Positions 31,628-42,902 of a DNA stretch of 64,000 bases are shown piece after piece. The notes under the pieces were generated by a model. The model ran no database searches and was not told the DNA's origin. It saw only the letters and a program-made list of their open reading frames with translations. The stretch is taken from the NCBI GenBank assembly GCA_002786065.1, contig NHNY01000016.1:412244-476243 (forward strand). Reading direction: 5' to 3'. How positions within the stretch are numbered: the first letter of the stretch is position 1; every line of letters begins with the position of its first letter. This stretch comes from Microcyclospora pomicola (taxonomy: Eukaryota; Ascomycota; Dothideomycetes; Capnodiales). A program made the position numbers and the translations under genes.

Positions 31628-32707
31628 ATGGCCAATCAATTCGAGCTGGACAACGACGAGGACGACTGGGAATATGAGTACGACGAAGAGAAGACGGAAG
31701 ACTTCTACTTCACCCTGGACCTGACCACACACGTGCCTGATGCTATGGCGAGTAAGGAGAAGTCCGCCAACGGTCGACTCATGCCCACCGTTCCTGTTGT
31801 CGCCGAGCACGACGATGAGGATCAAGACGACGATGTTCCTGACGATGCGAGCAACCCTGATGCTGCACGAGCTCGGAACCACCGCAAGTCGACCGACGAG
31901 GCGAGCAGTCTCCAGTTCCTTGATCTGCATTCCGATGCCCCTTTGATCAAATTCGGTAAAGCCATCTATCGTGGCCAGTGGTCGACAGAGCTTGGCACCC
32001 AATTTTATGTCTCACGTCCGCATGTCATCGAGGAGCCCCTCAAACCTGGCAACATCGCTGATGTGATCGGTATCTCGCGTGTTCGTCTGTTGAGCCGGCC
32101 AGTGACGCTTCAACAACGTCCTGACTGGGTAGATGAGACTATCCAGCATCAGGTGGATGTAGATGTAGCTCCAGGCGCGTCCCCTATGAACACACCGGCC
32201 ACCACGCCATCAGCGTTCAACGATGCTGAACAGCGTCCAACACTCGTTCCTCGCGAGAACTTGATCAAGCCGGAGCACCGTGCGCAAGCTGCCTTTCTAG
32301 AGCGCCTGTCTCAGATCAAGTTGGCAAAAGGTGAGACGGATCCAGTCCCAGCGACATATGGCATGATCAAATATGAGAATCCGCCCGAGGGCTGGGAGGC
32401 AGTTCAACAGCAAGCGTTGGAGGAGGACGAGAAAGAAGCACAGGCGCGGAGGGATCGTATGCTGGATGTAGTGACGACAAAACCACGGAAACGAAGACGT
32501 CGCAGGTACAGTGAGATCGGTCTGCAGACCAAGGCGAGCGCTCACATGAACGGCGAGACATCGAGACCGAACCATGCACGACGAGGCGCGAAACCGGGTC
32601 AGGAGATCCGAGCAGCATTAGGACTACAGACGGCGCCCCCTGAGCAAGGTGACAAAGACAGTGATAACGGCGATGAGCACGGCAGCATGTCAGAGCAGTC
32701 AGAGTGA
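31628..32707 (+). CDS. TFIIIC triple-barrel-domain subunit (Tfc7/sub6-like)
   Basis: Predicted subunit of RNA polymerase III factor TFIIIC, which binds the internal promoters of tRNA genes. Single exon, 359 aa. The N-terminus is strongly acidic (DNDEDDWEYEYDEEKTEDFY), a known binding-type feature of this family, with FYFTLDLTTH. The triple-barrel core is at about 95-180: LQFLDLHSDAPLIKFGKAIY, RGQWSTELGTQFYVSR and GISRVRLLSRPVTL. The C-terminal part has a helix ending in a basic cluster (KPRKRRRRRYSEIGLQTKA), a possible nuclear localisation signal, and an acidic Ser/Glu-rich tail. The LIKFGKAIYRGQW motif is the main basis for the call. Confidence 0.85.
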   Translation: MANQFELDNDEDDWEYEYDEEKTEDFYFTLDLTTHVPDAMASKEKSANGRLMPTVPVVAEHDDEDQDDDVPDDASNPDAARARNHRKSTDEASSLQFLDLHSDAPLIKFGKAIYRGQWSTELGTQFYVSRPHVIEEPLKPGNIADVIGISRVRLLSRPVTLQQRPDWVDETIQHQVDVDVAPGASPMNTPATTPSAFNDAEQRPTLVPRENLIKPEHRAQAAFLERLSQIKLAKGETDPVPATYGMIKYENPPEGWEAVQQQALEEDEKEAQARRDRMLDVVTTKPRKRRRRRYSEIGLQTKASAHMNGETSRPNHARRGAKPGQEIRAALGLQTAPPEQGDKDSDNGDEHGSMSEQSE

Positions 32708-34533
32708 GACAGATACATGCTTGGCAGGACTTGGGCATTGTCCTTACTGCACTGCACAGCATCTCGCTGTCCAAAATCAACCTGTGACACAAGGAACATG
32801 TACGCCATCGTGTCCGGCGCTCAACACATCACCTGGCCACTGTCAACTTCATGCACTGTTTCAGCTGCTACCGAAGCTGCTCTAAGCATCAACTCGCGAA
32901 GAGTCCCCGTCCATGGAAATGCTTCACAAAAGAGCGGTTGACCAGAGATCTCTCCCGACAAGGCAAATCTGTGATCATCGTAACACCATCGAGCTGACTC
33001 CAGATGAGCAGCATTCGTACCCTGGTTGTCGGAGACTACCAGATTAATCTCGACTCGCCGCCTCGGTTCATTAGCTTTCGTATCAGGTTCGAAAATACGT
33101 ATGAAGCAGGATTTGACACATCACAAATCAGCCATATGCGTGCAATTCCGAGAAACCAGCCGACCAGTCATGCACAAGCCTCTGCTCAAGGATGAAGTGG
33201 TGCATCTCATTCGCTTAATTGGATGCGTGTCCCAAGCGTGGCGCTTTACCAACCATGCATCCAGCATTCGAGAAATTGCAGTTCAGGGATGCAACGCACG
33301 AAACGTAGAGTAGACCTCTGTGGCCAATACTTGTTCTTTCACATTTTACCATCACCGCCCGAGCCAATCTGACCATGCCCGCGTAAGGCGGAACAGCCGC
33401 GCCGCCCGATGATCCGGAATGCCTGGTCGACTGGCGTACGGATTTTTGCTTGTTCCACGAATCGAATTCATGAGTCCCAGGAGTGCGACTGTATGTCCAA
33501 GATCGTTCAAGCGGAGCATCGTCGCGGGCGGAACGCTTGACATCCGACAGCCTTATCGGCATACTGCGTTACAATCGAGATACGAGATCCGTGCGACGTG
33601 GTGAGCTTTGCTTTCTTGTTGCAGATGAAGCGTGGCGTTCATGTTCAACCGCTGTCAGCTTACGATTCATCAGATTCATCGGCGTACAGGGTATCGCAAG
33701 AACGGCCATTACCTCACTCGAATGGATGTTGGTCATTTACATGCTCACTACCACTCGATACTGTCGCCGACACGACCATACGCAGTCAAGGACGGAGATC
33801 TACTCTGACCTCGCGGACCGTATCTCGTATGTGTCACTTGGATTTGAAATTCCATGGAGGTACCGGGCGGTTGGCTCGCCCACGTTCTTACACCTTGCAG
33901 ACCGGCCCCGTGGGAGCTGTTCACTCATAAGTTACAGCAAAGTTGTGTTGGCTCAACGTCTGCACGAACGCTGGTTGATCCGCTGGGTTCACAAAACCGC
34001 GCAGCAGTATTTGAGAGATGGACAGACGTCAACCTTGTACAACACTCAGTCAGCACTTGTTCGTCTTGGTCTTGCCACAGTGGCGCGCTTCTGATCGCTT
34101 TTCATTCGATCATTGAGAACGCCCCTTGATCAGCTCTAGCCTATGACAGGATGCGCAAGGAATGGTCGTGGCCATTCCTTACAGGACTGCTAAGCATTGC
34201 TGTTCGCGATTGTTCAGGCATGACATGCATCATTGGCTTTTCCTGTAACATGTTGAGTGGCTTGAAGGACGTGACGCATGCAAGGTCGTATACGAGCGAC
34301 GGCGTGCATGATATAAGTCCTCCTCGCAGACTGTTGACAGCTGGACTTTGTAACAACTAAGACTGATCTCTTTGATCATATCACGCTTGACGGACGACTT
34401 GCAAAAATCCTCAGTCTGTCCCAGTTCTCCAGCTCGCCCAAGATCGAGTGAACGAGCCCGATCTTGTGCAAGCCTCAGTCACCTCTTACACGATTCCCGT
34501 CATCCACGGCCTCGGGTCATCCATCTTCCAACG
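32708..34533. other. Intergenic, TFIIIC subunit to cupin
   Basis: 1.83 kb. Several overlapping frames occur at 33483..34129; the longest opens with GTG, has no family resemblance and is discounted. Nothing else recognised. Confidence 0.4.
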
Positions 34534-35493
34534 ATGTATCCTCCAAACGCTTTAGCCGCCAGCGTGCTGCTCGTCAGCCTGACTGGGACTGCGCTTGCTG
34601 TTGATCCGACTCGTAACGCAAGTCTGATAGCGCAACTGATCACTGCCAACTCCCAACTCGATCGTCTCGCACTCCTGCCAACGAACGACGACTGGCTGTT
34701 CGACTTCACCGCCCAGGACAAATACACGTTCCATCCGGGCGGCGTGGTCAACATGAACTCCGCAACATTCCCAGCTGCCAAAGGTAATGGCATGACATGT
34801 AAGTGCAGTCACTTGGTATGTTGATGAGCATGAGTAGTTAATCTTCTCAGTGGCAATGCTCAATTTGGGCCCCTGTGCGATGCTTCCGCCGCACTTTCAT
34901 CCTCGTGCCGCCAACTTTGTTGTCGCCGTGTTGGGCAACACTACCACATACATGTGGGAGGAGAATGGAGCACGTCTGGTGACGGAAGTCTTGACTCCTG
35001 GCAAAGGAACCATCTTCCCACAAGCCAGCATGCATATGATGGTCAACAACGGTGAGTCCTCCTTGGCATGACGACAAGCATCAGCTGTGAAGCTCTGTAC
35101 GACATGGGCGCTTCGCAGACAAGGAAACTTGATCGCACAGAGAGCACATGTTCCACCATCCTCCTGTCCTTCTCCTCCCGCAGAAGAGCCAGTCGATCTG
35201 CAGAAATTCCACTCAACCTCTACATTCCAGACATCTAACATATCCCTCCACCAGGCTGCACCAAGGCCCAACTCGTGTCGGCGCTCAACAGCGACGACTC
35301 GGGCACTTCCAACCTCGGCCAGCTCTTCACCAACGGCTTCCCGCACGACATGATCAACGCCGCCTTTGGCTCCAACGTCGCCACCGCGGACGTGGAGCAT
35401 AACATGCTTCCCATCGGCACAGGCTCGAATGCTGGCACCGACGCCTGTCTTCGGCGCTGCAACATCACCGTGAAATCTGGTACGACGTCGTGA
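34534..35493 (+). CDS. Secreted germin/spherulin-like cupin
   Basis: Extracellular cupin-fold protein of unknown activity. Exons 34534..34798, 34851..35051 and 35255..35493; 234 aa; introns 52 and 203 nt, the second being the longest intron in the window. The signal peptide is residues 1-22 (ASVLLVSLTGTALA | VDPTRN). Cupin motif 1 is in the second exon: NLGPCAMLPPHFHPRAANF, with the metal-type HFH pair, then VVAVLGNTTTYMWEENG and GKGTIFPQASMHMMVNN|GC (cupin motif 2, with PQASMHM in place of the common PxGxxH). The C-terminal exon carries LFTNGFPHDMINAAFGS, typical of spherulin-1-like fungal cupins, and two Cys. Predicted N-glycosylation sites are NAS and NTT. Enzymatic versus storage role cannot be decided. 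Confidence 0.88.
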
Positions 35494-36204
35494 TCGTTGC
35501 AGGTGTCGCGAGACCGACGGTGGGTTTGGCGAACTTTTGCTCCCGGGCTCGCTCGAGCGCTGCAGATCACTCGAACAGACGGCGCCGGAGGAAGGAGGCC
35601 TGGGTGACAGACTGCTACCCTGGTTCGGCATTGGATGGCGAGATTTGTTGGCATCGGAATTGGCGTCTTGACTTCGGTTTTGTATGGTTTTCGTTCATGC
35701 AATGCTCTACCCAGCATACATGCAAAGCACAAAACTTTGGTAGTCACGGTACCTCACAAGGAAAGATTGATCACCATCTCTTCCAGGTCTCATTATACTC
35801 TGCTTCCATGCCCGTGGTCATCACTGCTCGCCTTAAACCGCTGCATCCCAGCCATCGACCATTGACAGGTCACCTGCGGTATCTAACATTGGGTCAATGT
35901 CACGGCATTTCTCGTTCATGCTCACGCGCACAACATCTTCACAACATCTCTCGTCCTGCTTGCGGTTACGTTACATCCCATCCTCAAAACTGTACCTTTT
36001 TCACGTCTCGTTCTCACATTTTTTTCTTTCATAAACGAAATCCTCCCAGCCGTGGTTGAGGCCATTTGCCATTACTCTCGCCACGACGCGGTCGATTATT
36101 CTAACCATCGTTCACTGCTACATATACCATGCTATGCTCTGCTATGCTCTGCGATGTAACGCCAAGGCCCATCTCGTTCCTCGAAACGAGTTTCTTTCAC
36201 CCAC

Positions 36205-36229
36205 CACGTCACGTCACGTCACGTCACAT
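36205..36229. repeat. Pentanucleotide tandem repeat (CACGT)4 plus CACAT
   Basis: Four perfect CACGT units and one variant. CACGT contains the core of bHLH/E-box-like sites (CACGTG lacks only the last base because the unit is followed by C), so it may be a microsatellite rather than a regulatory array. Confidence 0.9.
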
Positions 36230-36525
36230 CAATACAACAATATACAATACCACCGTTTACGTAGGATAGACACGACCAGACATCTTCCAAACGGCCGTAA
36301 AGCGGAATCCTCAAATCTCGTCCGGGCCATCGTCCTGAAAAAGGCATACCAAAGGGCCTCGTTCTCGACGTTCTCGACGTCATGGGCGGAGTACAGTATT
36401 TGAATTGCCCAAAGCCCAGAGCCAAGCCACCAGTATGCAAATATAGAGGCAGTGACAGAGCAGAGAGAATAAATAAACAAAGATAATACCGGCGCACATA
36501 AGGGGAGTGCCTGACAGTCAAAAAC

Positions 36526-36550
36526 TGCGTTGCGTTGCGTTGCGTTGCGT
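36526..36550. repeat. Pentanucleotide tandem repeat (TGCGT)5
   Basis: Five perfect TGCGT units. Confidence 0.95.
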
Positions 36551-39250
36551 GGCTGAGATTGATCGTAATCCATGGCTCGATGGGCCGAATGCGGCTCTTA
36601 TTCCAGCGTGTGTGCCACTCTTTGCACTTCTTTTTTGGTTGGCTTCGTGGTCGAGGTGGGTTTGCGACGTGCACGGGCGGCTTCTAGAGTTCTAGAAGGA
36701 GGTTATTCGTTCTGGTGGGGAGATGAGGACATGTGTGGTAGGAGGTGAATAAGGGTGTGGTTGGAGTATAGGAAGGGATGTAGGGGGGTGATGTTGAACA
36801 TTCTAGGGACGATGGATGGATACATGTCGAATTGTTTGAGGATAGAAGAGTAGATATCTTGCTGTGCAGTTCCCAATAGGTAGGTAAGGGACGGGAGGTA
36901 AAGAAATCGACTTCGCGAAACGAAAAGCATCAATCGCACCTGACGTCCATGCATACATCCTCGACCAACGCCGATCCCAAGCAACAAGAATGCATCCTAC
37001 AGTACATAAGTTACCCTCTACAAAGGACCTTGTCATGACGAACACCTCCGAGCTCGGTCATCCGCCATCGGCCACCACAGTCTCCAGAGCAGCATCATAC
37101 CTTACCTACCCGGCATTATACCTCCTCCATCCGATCTATAGGCCATGGCCGCGTGGTCACCTACAGTTGCTAGTTGGTAGTTGCGACTGTATGATCTTCG
37201 TATACTTCGCCTCGCTCGTCCGCGGTCAGCTGCCATCGGCGTCGTTCTGTCGCGCGCGCGAGCGCACGTCACATGTCCGGGTCAGGCGGAAGGTCAGCAT
37301 GCATAGGTACTAATGCGAGTTATGCTGATTATGATGGAGAGAGAGAGAGCGACAGAGCCGTGGTTCATCATTTTCGTATCCGCCAGGTGTGGCGCCTCAG
37401 GTGTTTACGGGGTAACCTTCTAGAACGTATGGTGGAGGGAGGGATGTGTGGACGATCAAACCAGGGAGAGAGGCAGAGAGTCGGCCGGAATCGAGTCCGC
37501 GGGGCCCAGTCCAGACCCGCCCGGGGCTTGTTTGCTGTTGTGGACATTGGATTCCTTGAGGCGGTTGCATCTATACCTAATGTACACACAGCCCTGGCAA
37601 CGGATATTGTGGAGAAAATGTGTTATGGTGCAAGGCGAATTGGAGTTGCATGGGAGCGCAAACGTCCATGATACTTCAGATACATGCACGAACTGTGACT
37701 GCAACGTACTGTTCTCTCTGCCCTACTTTCACTATATGGACCTTTACTTATTAGGTACTGTAGCATCTATTCACAGCCAGCCTACAGGGGAGGCCTCCTG
37801 CGAACGCCGACAGCACATTCTCGTCTGTGCTTCCGCGCGGGCACTTCACTGCGCGCGCGCGCCTTTTAGTCCAGACCCACTGGCGTCGCCATCGGAGTCG
37901 AGGCCGCCGACGACGACGACGAGGACGACGCCGATGACGACCCTACATGCAACCGCTGCGATCGCTGCAAGAATCATGGCGCCAGGCGCCGGGGAGCGTT
38001 ACGCGAGCAATATCGCTTGCGTGATCGTGGAGGTGATCTGTCAATATCAATAGAGCAGTCGATAGCACATTCAGCAGGTGTACGTAGACGAAGCCTAGCA
38101 CGCTCACGCACGGCCACGCACGCCTGCCTATCTAACCCATCTCACCCGCTAGGCGAACTCTCTCGTATCCCATGTCGATCCTCGCATGCTGCGGATCATC
38201 AGGGAAGAATGGGCATCGCTAGAGTGCTGTTCGGACCAGTCTGCCATCTGGTACCGGACGGGATCGGTCGAGAGGCTAGAGAGGCCGGTTGGGAGGCACG
38301 GCAGCGTGAGCGGGCTAGCGTGCTGGACTACGAGGTTGCAGACCTGCGCCTTCCTCTTCCTCTTGCCTTGCCAGTGCCAGGGTCTATATGATGGGTTTCG
38401 GTGGATGTTGGACGCCTGACGCCGTAGACTGCCACGACTGCTATGTGCAGTGGGAGGTAAGGAATCGTTACCGCGGCGGGCTCGGAACCGACCATCCGAC
38501 ACGAGCTGTGAGGCTTGCCACAACACCAATGCTGAGAGTCACCATCACGACCGCTACCGCTGTTACAGGTGGTGCTGAAACACCCACTACCGATTTCATC
38601 ATCTCCAGCCGACCACCGACCAGACTTTCGCCGTCATGGGCGCAAATTCCATTCAAGCCTTTTGCTTCCCCAGCTGCTCACCGCATCCTCGGGTCCATTT
38701 CCCACGCCCGTGGTTCGAGAGCGACGCTCAGCGGTCCCACTCATCGATCTTGGCTCGGGTCCCGATCTAGTCGATGCTGAAATGAAAGTTTTGCCTCTCT
38801 TCGAGGTAACAGGGTGCTGGGTGAAGGGAAACACGGGGCTGGGATGTTGTTGGGGATTGTGGGTTGTGGGTTGGCGGGCAGGGTTTCATTCAATCAGAAG
38901 CATTCTATTTCTCCCAGGTCAGAGGTCTGCGAATGCATAGACTGGACGCCTGAGGTGGTTATAGCATGTCCCGATTCCCAGGTCGAGGTACCTTTGTCAA
39001 TCTCGCTCTTCTCGCCTGCACGCCGGCCAGTGGCGGCGATGATTAATCAGCGGCTATAATCACACAGAAGCTGTCCGAGTCGCTGCTCACACTCCGACAT
39101 GGCGTGGGTCATATCGGACGATGTGGTCGCAGAGGGTGGCCTTGTCTCGTTATGTTGGCGGCATATACTGTAAGCCCCAGTCACGCGCTCCACCAACATA
39201 CTTGTGAGACAGCATCAAGCACACGCACGCACGTGGGCGAGTGCATGACA

Positions 39251-39275
39251 TTGCATTGCATTGCATTGCATTGCA
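39251..39275. repeat. Pentanucleotide tandem repeat (TTGCA)5
   Basis: Five perfect TTGCA units. Confidence 0.95.
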
Positions 39276-40305
39276 GGCGTAGATACCGTAGCGATCGTGT
39301 ATACAGCGACAGGGCTGTCATACCGTGCGATGATATAGGTACCCCGACGTCGCTACCCACCCGACTGTCTGTATGCAAGAGACACGCATGCAGCTATGCC
39401 ACAGCAGTTGGCCGAAGCCGCGCGGGGGCTGGTCGTCAGTGATGATGGTGGTGGTGGGGGGGAAAAGCCCGATGTGGCATCCGGCCTATCCACGCATACA
39501 GGCAGGGATAGCATACATGAGCGCAAGTGCGCATCGCATCGCAGCGTATCGTAGTGCAGCCAGCAGACGTGGCTGGGGATCATGGCGAGCTGAGACATAT
39601 ACAGCCATCCATATACGGCATGCGAAGTGTAAAGTCAAAAAAGAAAAGGAAGGTGACGGGGTGCTGTTACAGTAGATAGACGCATCCTGGTCCTGTGGCC
39701 TGTGATTCGCGCGCATGGGAGGGGTGCCACTACATTACATGTTACATGACCACCCGCAGGAGCAGGATTTGACGGGCGGGCGTGTGTGTGTGAGTGTGAG
39801 ACCAGGCGAGCCCGGGGCGTATGCGTGTGCGTGCGTGCGTGTTGTGGGTTAGAGAGTGAGGGAGCGAGAGTGTGTGGCTATAGCAGCGAGGTTGATATAG
39901 GGTCCGGCGGCGGCAAGGCAGCGCGGCCGACGTCGATGAGCCCGACCGTAGCCCGGCACAAGTCGTCTACCGAGTCCAACAATGTCGGCGCAAAGTTTGA
40001 TGAGATTGCGGACAAACACCGTACATACCCTGTACATACATGCATACATGCATACATGACATGAACGAGAGCTGTACGTGGATCGGATGCACCTCCGGAT
40101 ACATGTGTTACTATCATTAGGAGACGGAACGATTGAGGCTGGTCCAGAGGTGGCCAGGCTCGCGATTAGGGACGGTAGTAGTCCGCGACACTCCACTCCA
40201 CGCTCCAGTAATGAGGGCGTGTAGTCGAAACAGTCGGGTGCCACTGTGAAGCAGCACCGCGGAGCTACTGACCTTGCTCACCTAGCCACCAGCCATGCCA
40301 GCCAT

Positions 40306-40330
40306 GAAGCGAGGCGAGGTGAGGCGAGGT
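40306..40330. repeat. Pentanucleotide tandem repeat, GAGGC/GAGGT alternating
   Basis: Units GAAGC, GAGGC, GAGGT, GAGGC, GAGGT; the alternation gives a 10-base higher-order unit. Confidence 0.85.
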
Positions 40331-41086
40331 AATAACAGCAGCGCCGATGGTCGAGCAGACGCAATCCGTCCACGCATGCGCCCCCTCCACCACCACGACA
40401 TCGGTAAGCATCTATCCGACCGACAGTAGTACAGCTCGACTGCATCGAATGATGATCATGCAATACAAGCTGCACAAATCGAGTGGAGCTCGATGAGATT
40501 GGCAGAACGTCTGTTCATGTACGATGACGGCAGGTCACGACTGCCGCCCCACGCCACGCAGACCCTCCCTGGACGTTCCATCATGTATATATAACGCGCA
40601 GTAAGGTACGCAAGAGCCCGAGAGGCAGGCAGATCCTGATAAGCCACGCGGAACGTGTCGCAGTACAAGAGTATTTGGCCTACTGCGTAACTGATCGCCC
40701 CACGTACGCAGCAAGTCGGTCGGCGGTGTGTCTTCCGAGGTGGTATATGTGCCGGCACATATCGACGCATGGTTGTTCTGGTGGTGAGCAAGCGCCGGGA
40801 TTCTCTACACCTGCTGCAGCTGTCACCGTGCTTGATTCGCCGGACTGGTCGTGCTAGGAGGATCGGAGCAAGTTGCGGTCAACAGGTATTATAGGGCACG
40901 AGGAGCTTAGAAGAGTCAACTTGTGCGGTGAGAGGATCGCCTGAATCGTCGCAAGTATGTCAGCGCCTGTCCAGTTCTCTCCGACCAACGTGATTGGGGT
41001 AATTCCGTTACGAGTCGGCACCAGCACATGACCACTTCGAGCCACTGACTATAGTGGGAGATATAGTGACCAGGACGCTATATCTG

Positions 41087-41787
41087 ATGAGACATGGGCA
41101 AGGCTATCACTCGGTCAAGGAAGATGGGCACAACATTCGAGACCCACAGCTCACACCGCTTGGAGAAGAGCAGTGTCGTCGCAGATGTGAGTCGTTCAAG
41201 CGGCACGACGAGGTAAGTCGTTGGTGAGACATGGCAGTCTCGGCTGCCTCTACCTCTACCTAAGCTAAGAGATGTTTGTATGTAAGATCGATCTGCTGCT
41301 GGCCTCGCCGTTACGACGGACGCTGAAGACGTGCGAGTTGACGTTCGCACCGTGCATCAACAGAGGCTTGGGGGTCATTGCATTACCCATGGCCGAAGAA
41401 GCAACTGCCGATTTGTCCGATACCGGGTCCCCGGTCGGTGAATTGATCGAGGAACATCCCCGAGTCAACTTCGATCACGTGAAGGATGAGTGGTTTGAGC
41501 ATGAAGGTGAATACGCTACGGAACCGGCTGCGGTCAAAGCTCGCGCATTGAAGTTACGGCGCTGGATTCGGGACCGACCAGAGCAAGAGGCAGCTCTGGT
41601 TGCTCATGGCCGATTCAACCATTACCTCTGTGGAAATGTGACAGACGCGGGGGAACAGACGACCCCGAATTGGTATGAGACAGAGTTGCGCACTTTCATC
41701 TTTCTTGATGACGATGCGGCAACCATCAAAGAGACCGAAGAGTCTTTGCGCCGCCAAGAAGCTGAATCTGATAAGCCGGAAGTATGA
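41087..41787 (+). CDS. Histidine phosphatase (phosphoglycerate-mutase-like), 5' end uncertain
   Basis: Cytosolic phosphatase of the two-histidine superfamily; substrate unknown. Exons 41087..41212 and 41287..41787; 208 aa. All catalytic residues are visible: RHG at residues 2-4 (phospho-His3), Arg in ASPLRRTLKTC, Glu in MAEEATAD and His in ALVAHGRFNHYL. Also LTPLGEEQC, the typical second-helix motif. The only in-frame ATG is immediately before RHG, so the first beta-strand (LYL, which is present in frame just upstream) would be untranslated. The frame is open back to a TAA near 40998 without another ATG. A missing 5' exon joined by an acceptor at 41056 or 41066 is likely. Convergent with GPN3, 218 bp apart. 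Confidence 0.82.
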
Positions 41788-42005
41788 TGCGGACTTAAAC
41801 GTCATCCGGAGCTAATGTATTGCTCCTGTCGAGGCGAAGTCGGGTGGTAGTGGAGAGCAAAGTCGTGCTGCAGCATATTCGGTACAACGTCTAACTTACT
41901 TTCGCAATTGGATCGGTATCGTGACTGTTCCAAACTTGACGGTACACGAAGATCCTGTAGGGTTGCGGGATCTTCTCGGGCATGATTGCATGAAACAACG
42001 TTGGC

Positions 42006-42902
42006 TCACCCTTGATCCTCATCCTCGTCTGCTAGCTCATCATTCGGCTCCTTCGGCTCCTGCGCTTCATGGAACTGGATGGCATCGTCGATATAGCTTA
42101 GAACCGTATTGATGCTATCTTCATTCTGCGCATCGAGCTTGAGGAATGATACCAGGCTGAAATCGTCAATGAGCTGCGCAACCGCCCGGTTTAGCCTCGC
42201 AAAGGATTCGCCGGCAAGCACGCTTTGCGCATCTGCCGGATCGCCATTATCGATGCCGTCCTTATACTCATAGACCAGCCCACTTTCAGGAGCGTCTTGA
42301 AGTAGACTGATGTCGGGGTCGATGAAGCGTTTAAGCTCCTTGCGCGCCACCTGCCCCTTGACTAGATCCATCTTGCTGAGGATGTTGACGTGAGGAAGCT
42401 CGAGCATCAGCATCGCGCTCATGGCGCTTAATGTGCCGGAGAAGAACTTGGAGCGGTCGATGATAAAGTTACTTTCAAGAAGGTAAGCGGCACACATGCT
42501 GATGTTCAGACTGCCTCTCGTCAGGGCCCTGATCAGATTCGGCACGATCGGCACATGCGAGTACAGCTCAATCTGACCCGGCATGTCGATGATGATGAGG
42601 TACTCCTCGCCCACATCTTCCAGCGGCTCGGTGAGGAAATCCAAATTTTCAAGCAAAAACTCGAAGCAGTAGATCAAGCCGCCGTTCGGACCCAGGTGCA
42701 GTTCTTCCATGACATCTTCGAGCGAGATCAGGTCCTTGATGTCCACGTCGGGCTCGTATACGAAGTCTTCGGCGGCTGGGTCTAGATTGATGTAGAAGCA
42801 GGAGCGTTTGTTGTTCTTCAAATGTTGGATCAAGGCTGAGCAGAAGGTCGTCTTGCCTGCACCTGCTGGGCCCATCACTATAGTACCGTATTTGGAACCC
42901 AT
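42006..42902 (-). CDS. GPN3: GPN-loop GTPase 3
   Basis: Small GTPase that, with Gpn1/Npa3 and Gpn2, supports assembly and nuclear import of RNA polymerase II. Single exon, 298 aa, starting at MGSKYGTIVMGPAGAGKTT (P-loop at residues 10-18). The G2/GPN region follows: INLDPAAEDFVYEPDVDIKD and the diagnostic Gly-Pro-Asn in LGPNGGL. G3 is IIIDMPGQIELYSH, and the G4 position is LSKMDLVKG. The C-terminus is acidic (DELADEDEDQG). An upstream GTG-type extension of the frame is not taken as coding. Spacing to the convergent histidine phosphatase is small. Confidence 0.95.
   Translation of the reverse strand: MGSKYGTIVMGPAGAGKTTFCSALIQHLKNNKRSCFYINLDPAAEDFVYEPDVDIKDLISLEDVMEELHLGPNGGLIYCFEFLLENLDFLTEPLEDVGEEYLIIIDMPGQIELYSHVPIVPNLIRALTRGSLNISMCAAYLLESNFIIDRSKFFSGTLSAMSAMLMLELPHVNILSKMDLVKGQVARKELKRFIDPDISLLQDAPESGLVYEYKDGIDNGDPADAQSVLAGESFARLNRAVAQLIDDFSLVSFLKLDAQNEDSINTVLSYIDDAIQFHEAQEPKEPNDELADEDEDQG

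Larger units (their letters stand above)
35494..41086. other. 5.6-kb gene-poor region with short tandem repeats
   Basis: The longest stretch without a convincing gene. Open frames are short, overlap on both strands and show no family motif. It contains four pentanucleotide tandem repeats (36205, 36526, 39251, 40306), a 10-mer duplication (GCTATGCTCT twice at 36131..36150), a GA run near 37339-37350 and alternating CATA/CATG at 40031-40060. On the minus strand two hydrophobic frames (38560-38500 and 37979-37900) could belong to an unrecognised membrane protein, but no model could be built. Confidence 0.45.

Noticed and set aside
33483-34094. 203-codon plus-strand frame between the TFIIIC subunit and the cupin
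   Set aside because: It opens with GTG; the first ATG is deep inside, neighbouring frames are equally open, and no domain or splice context is visible.
36205-36229. CACGT array as a CRISPR-like or E-box array
   Set aside because: No spacers, unit of only five bases, and CACGTG is never completed; it is a simple microsatellite.
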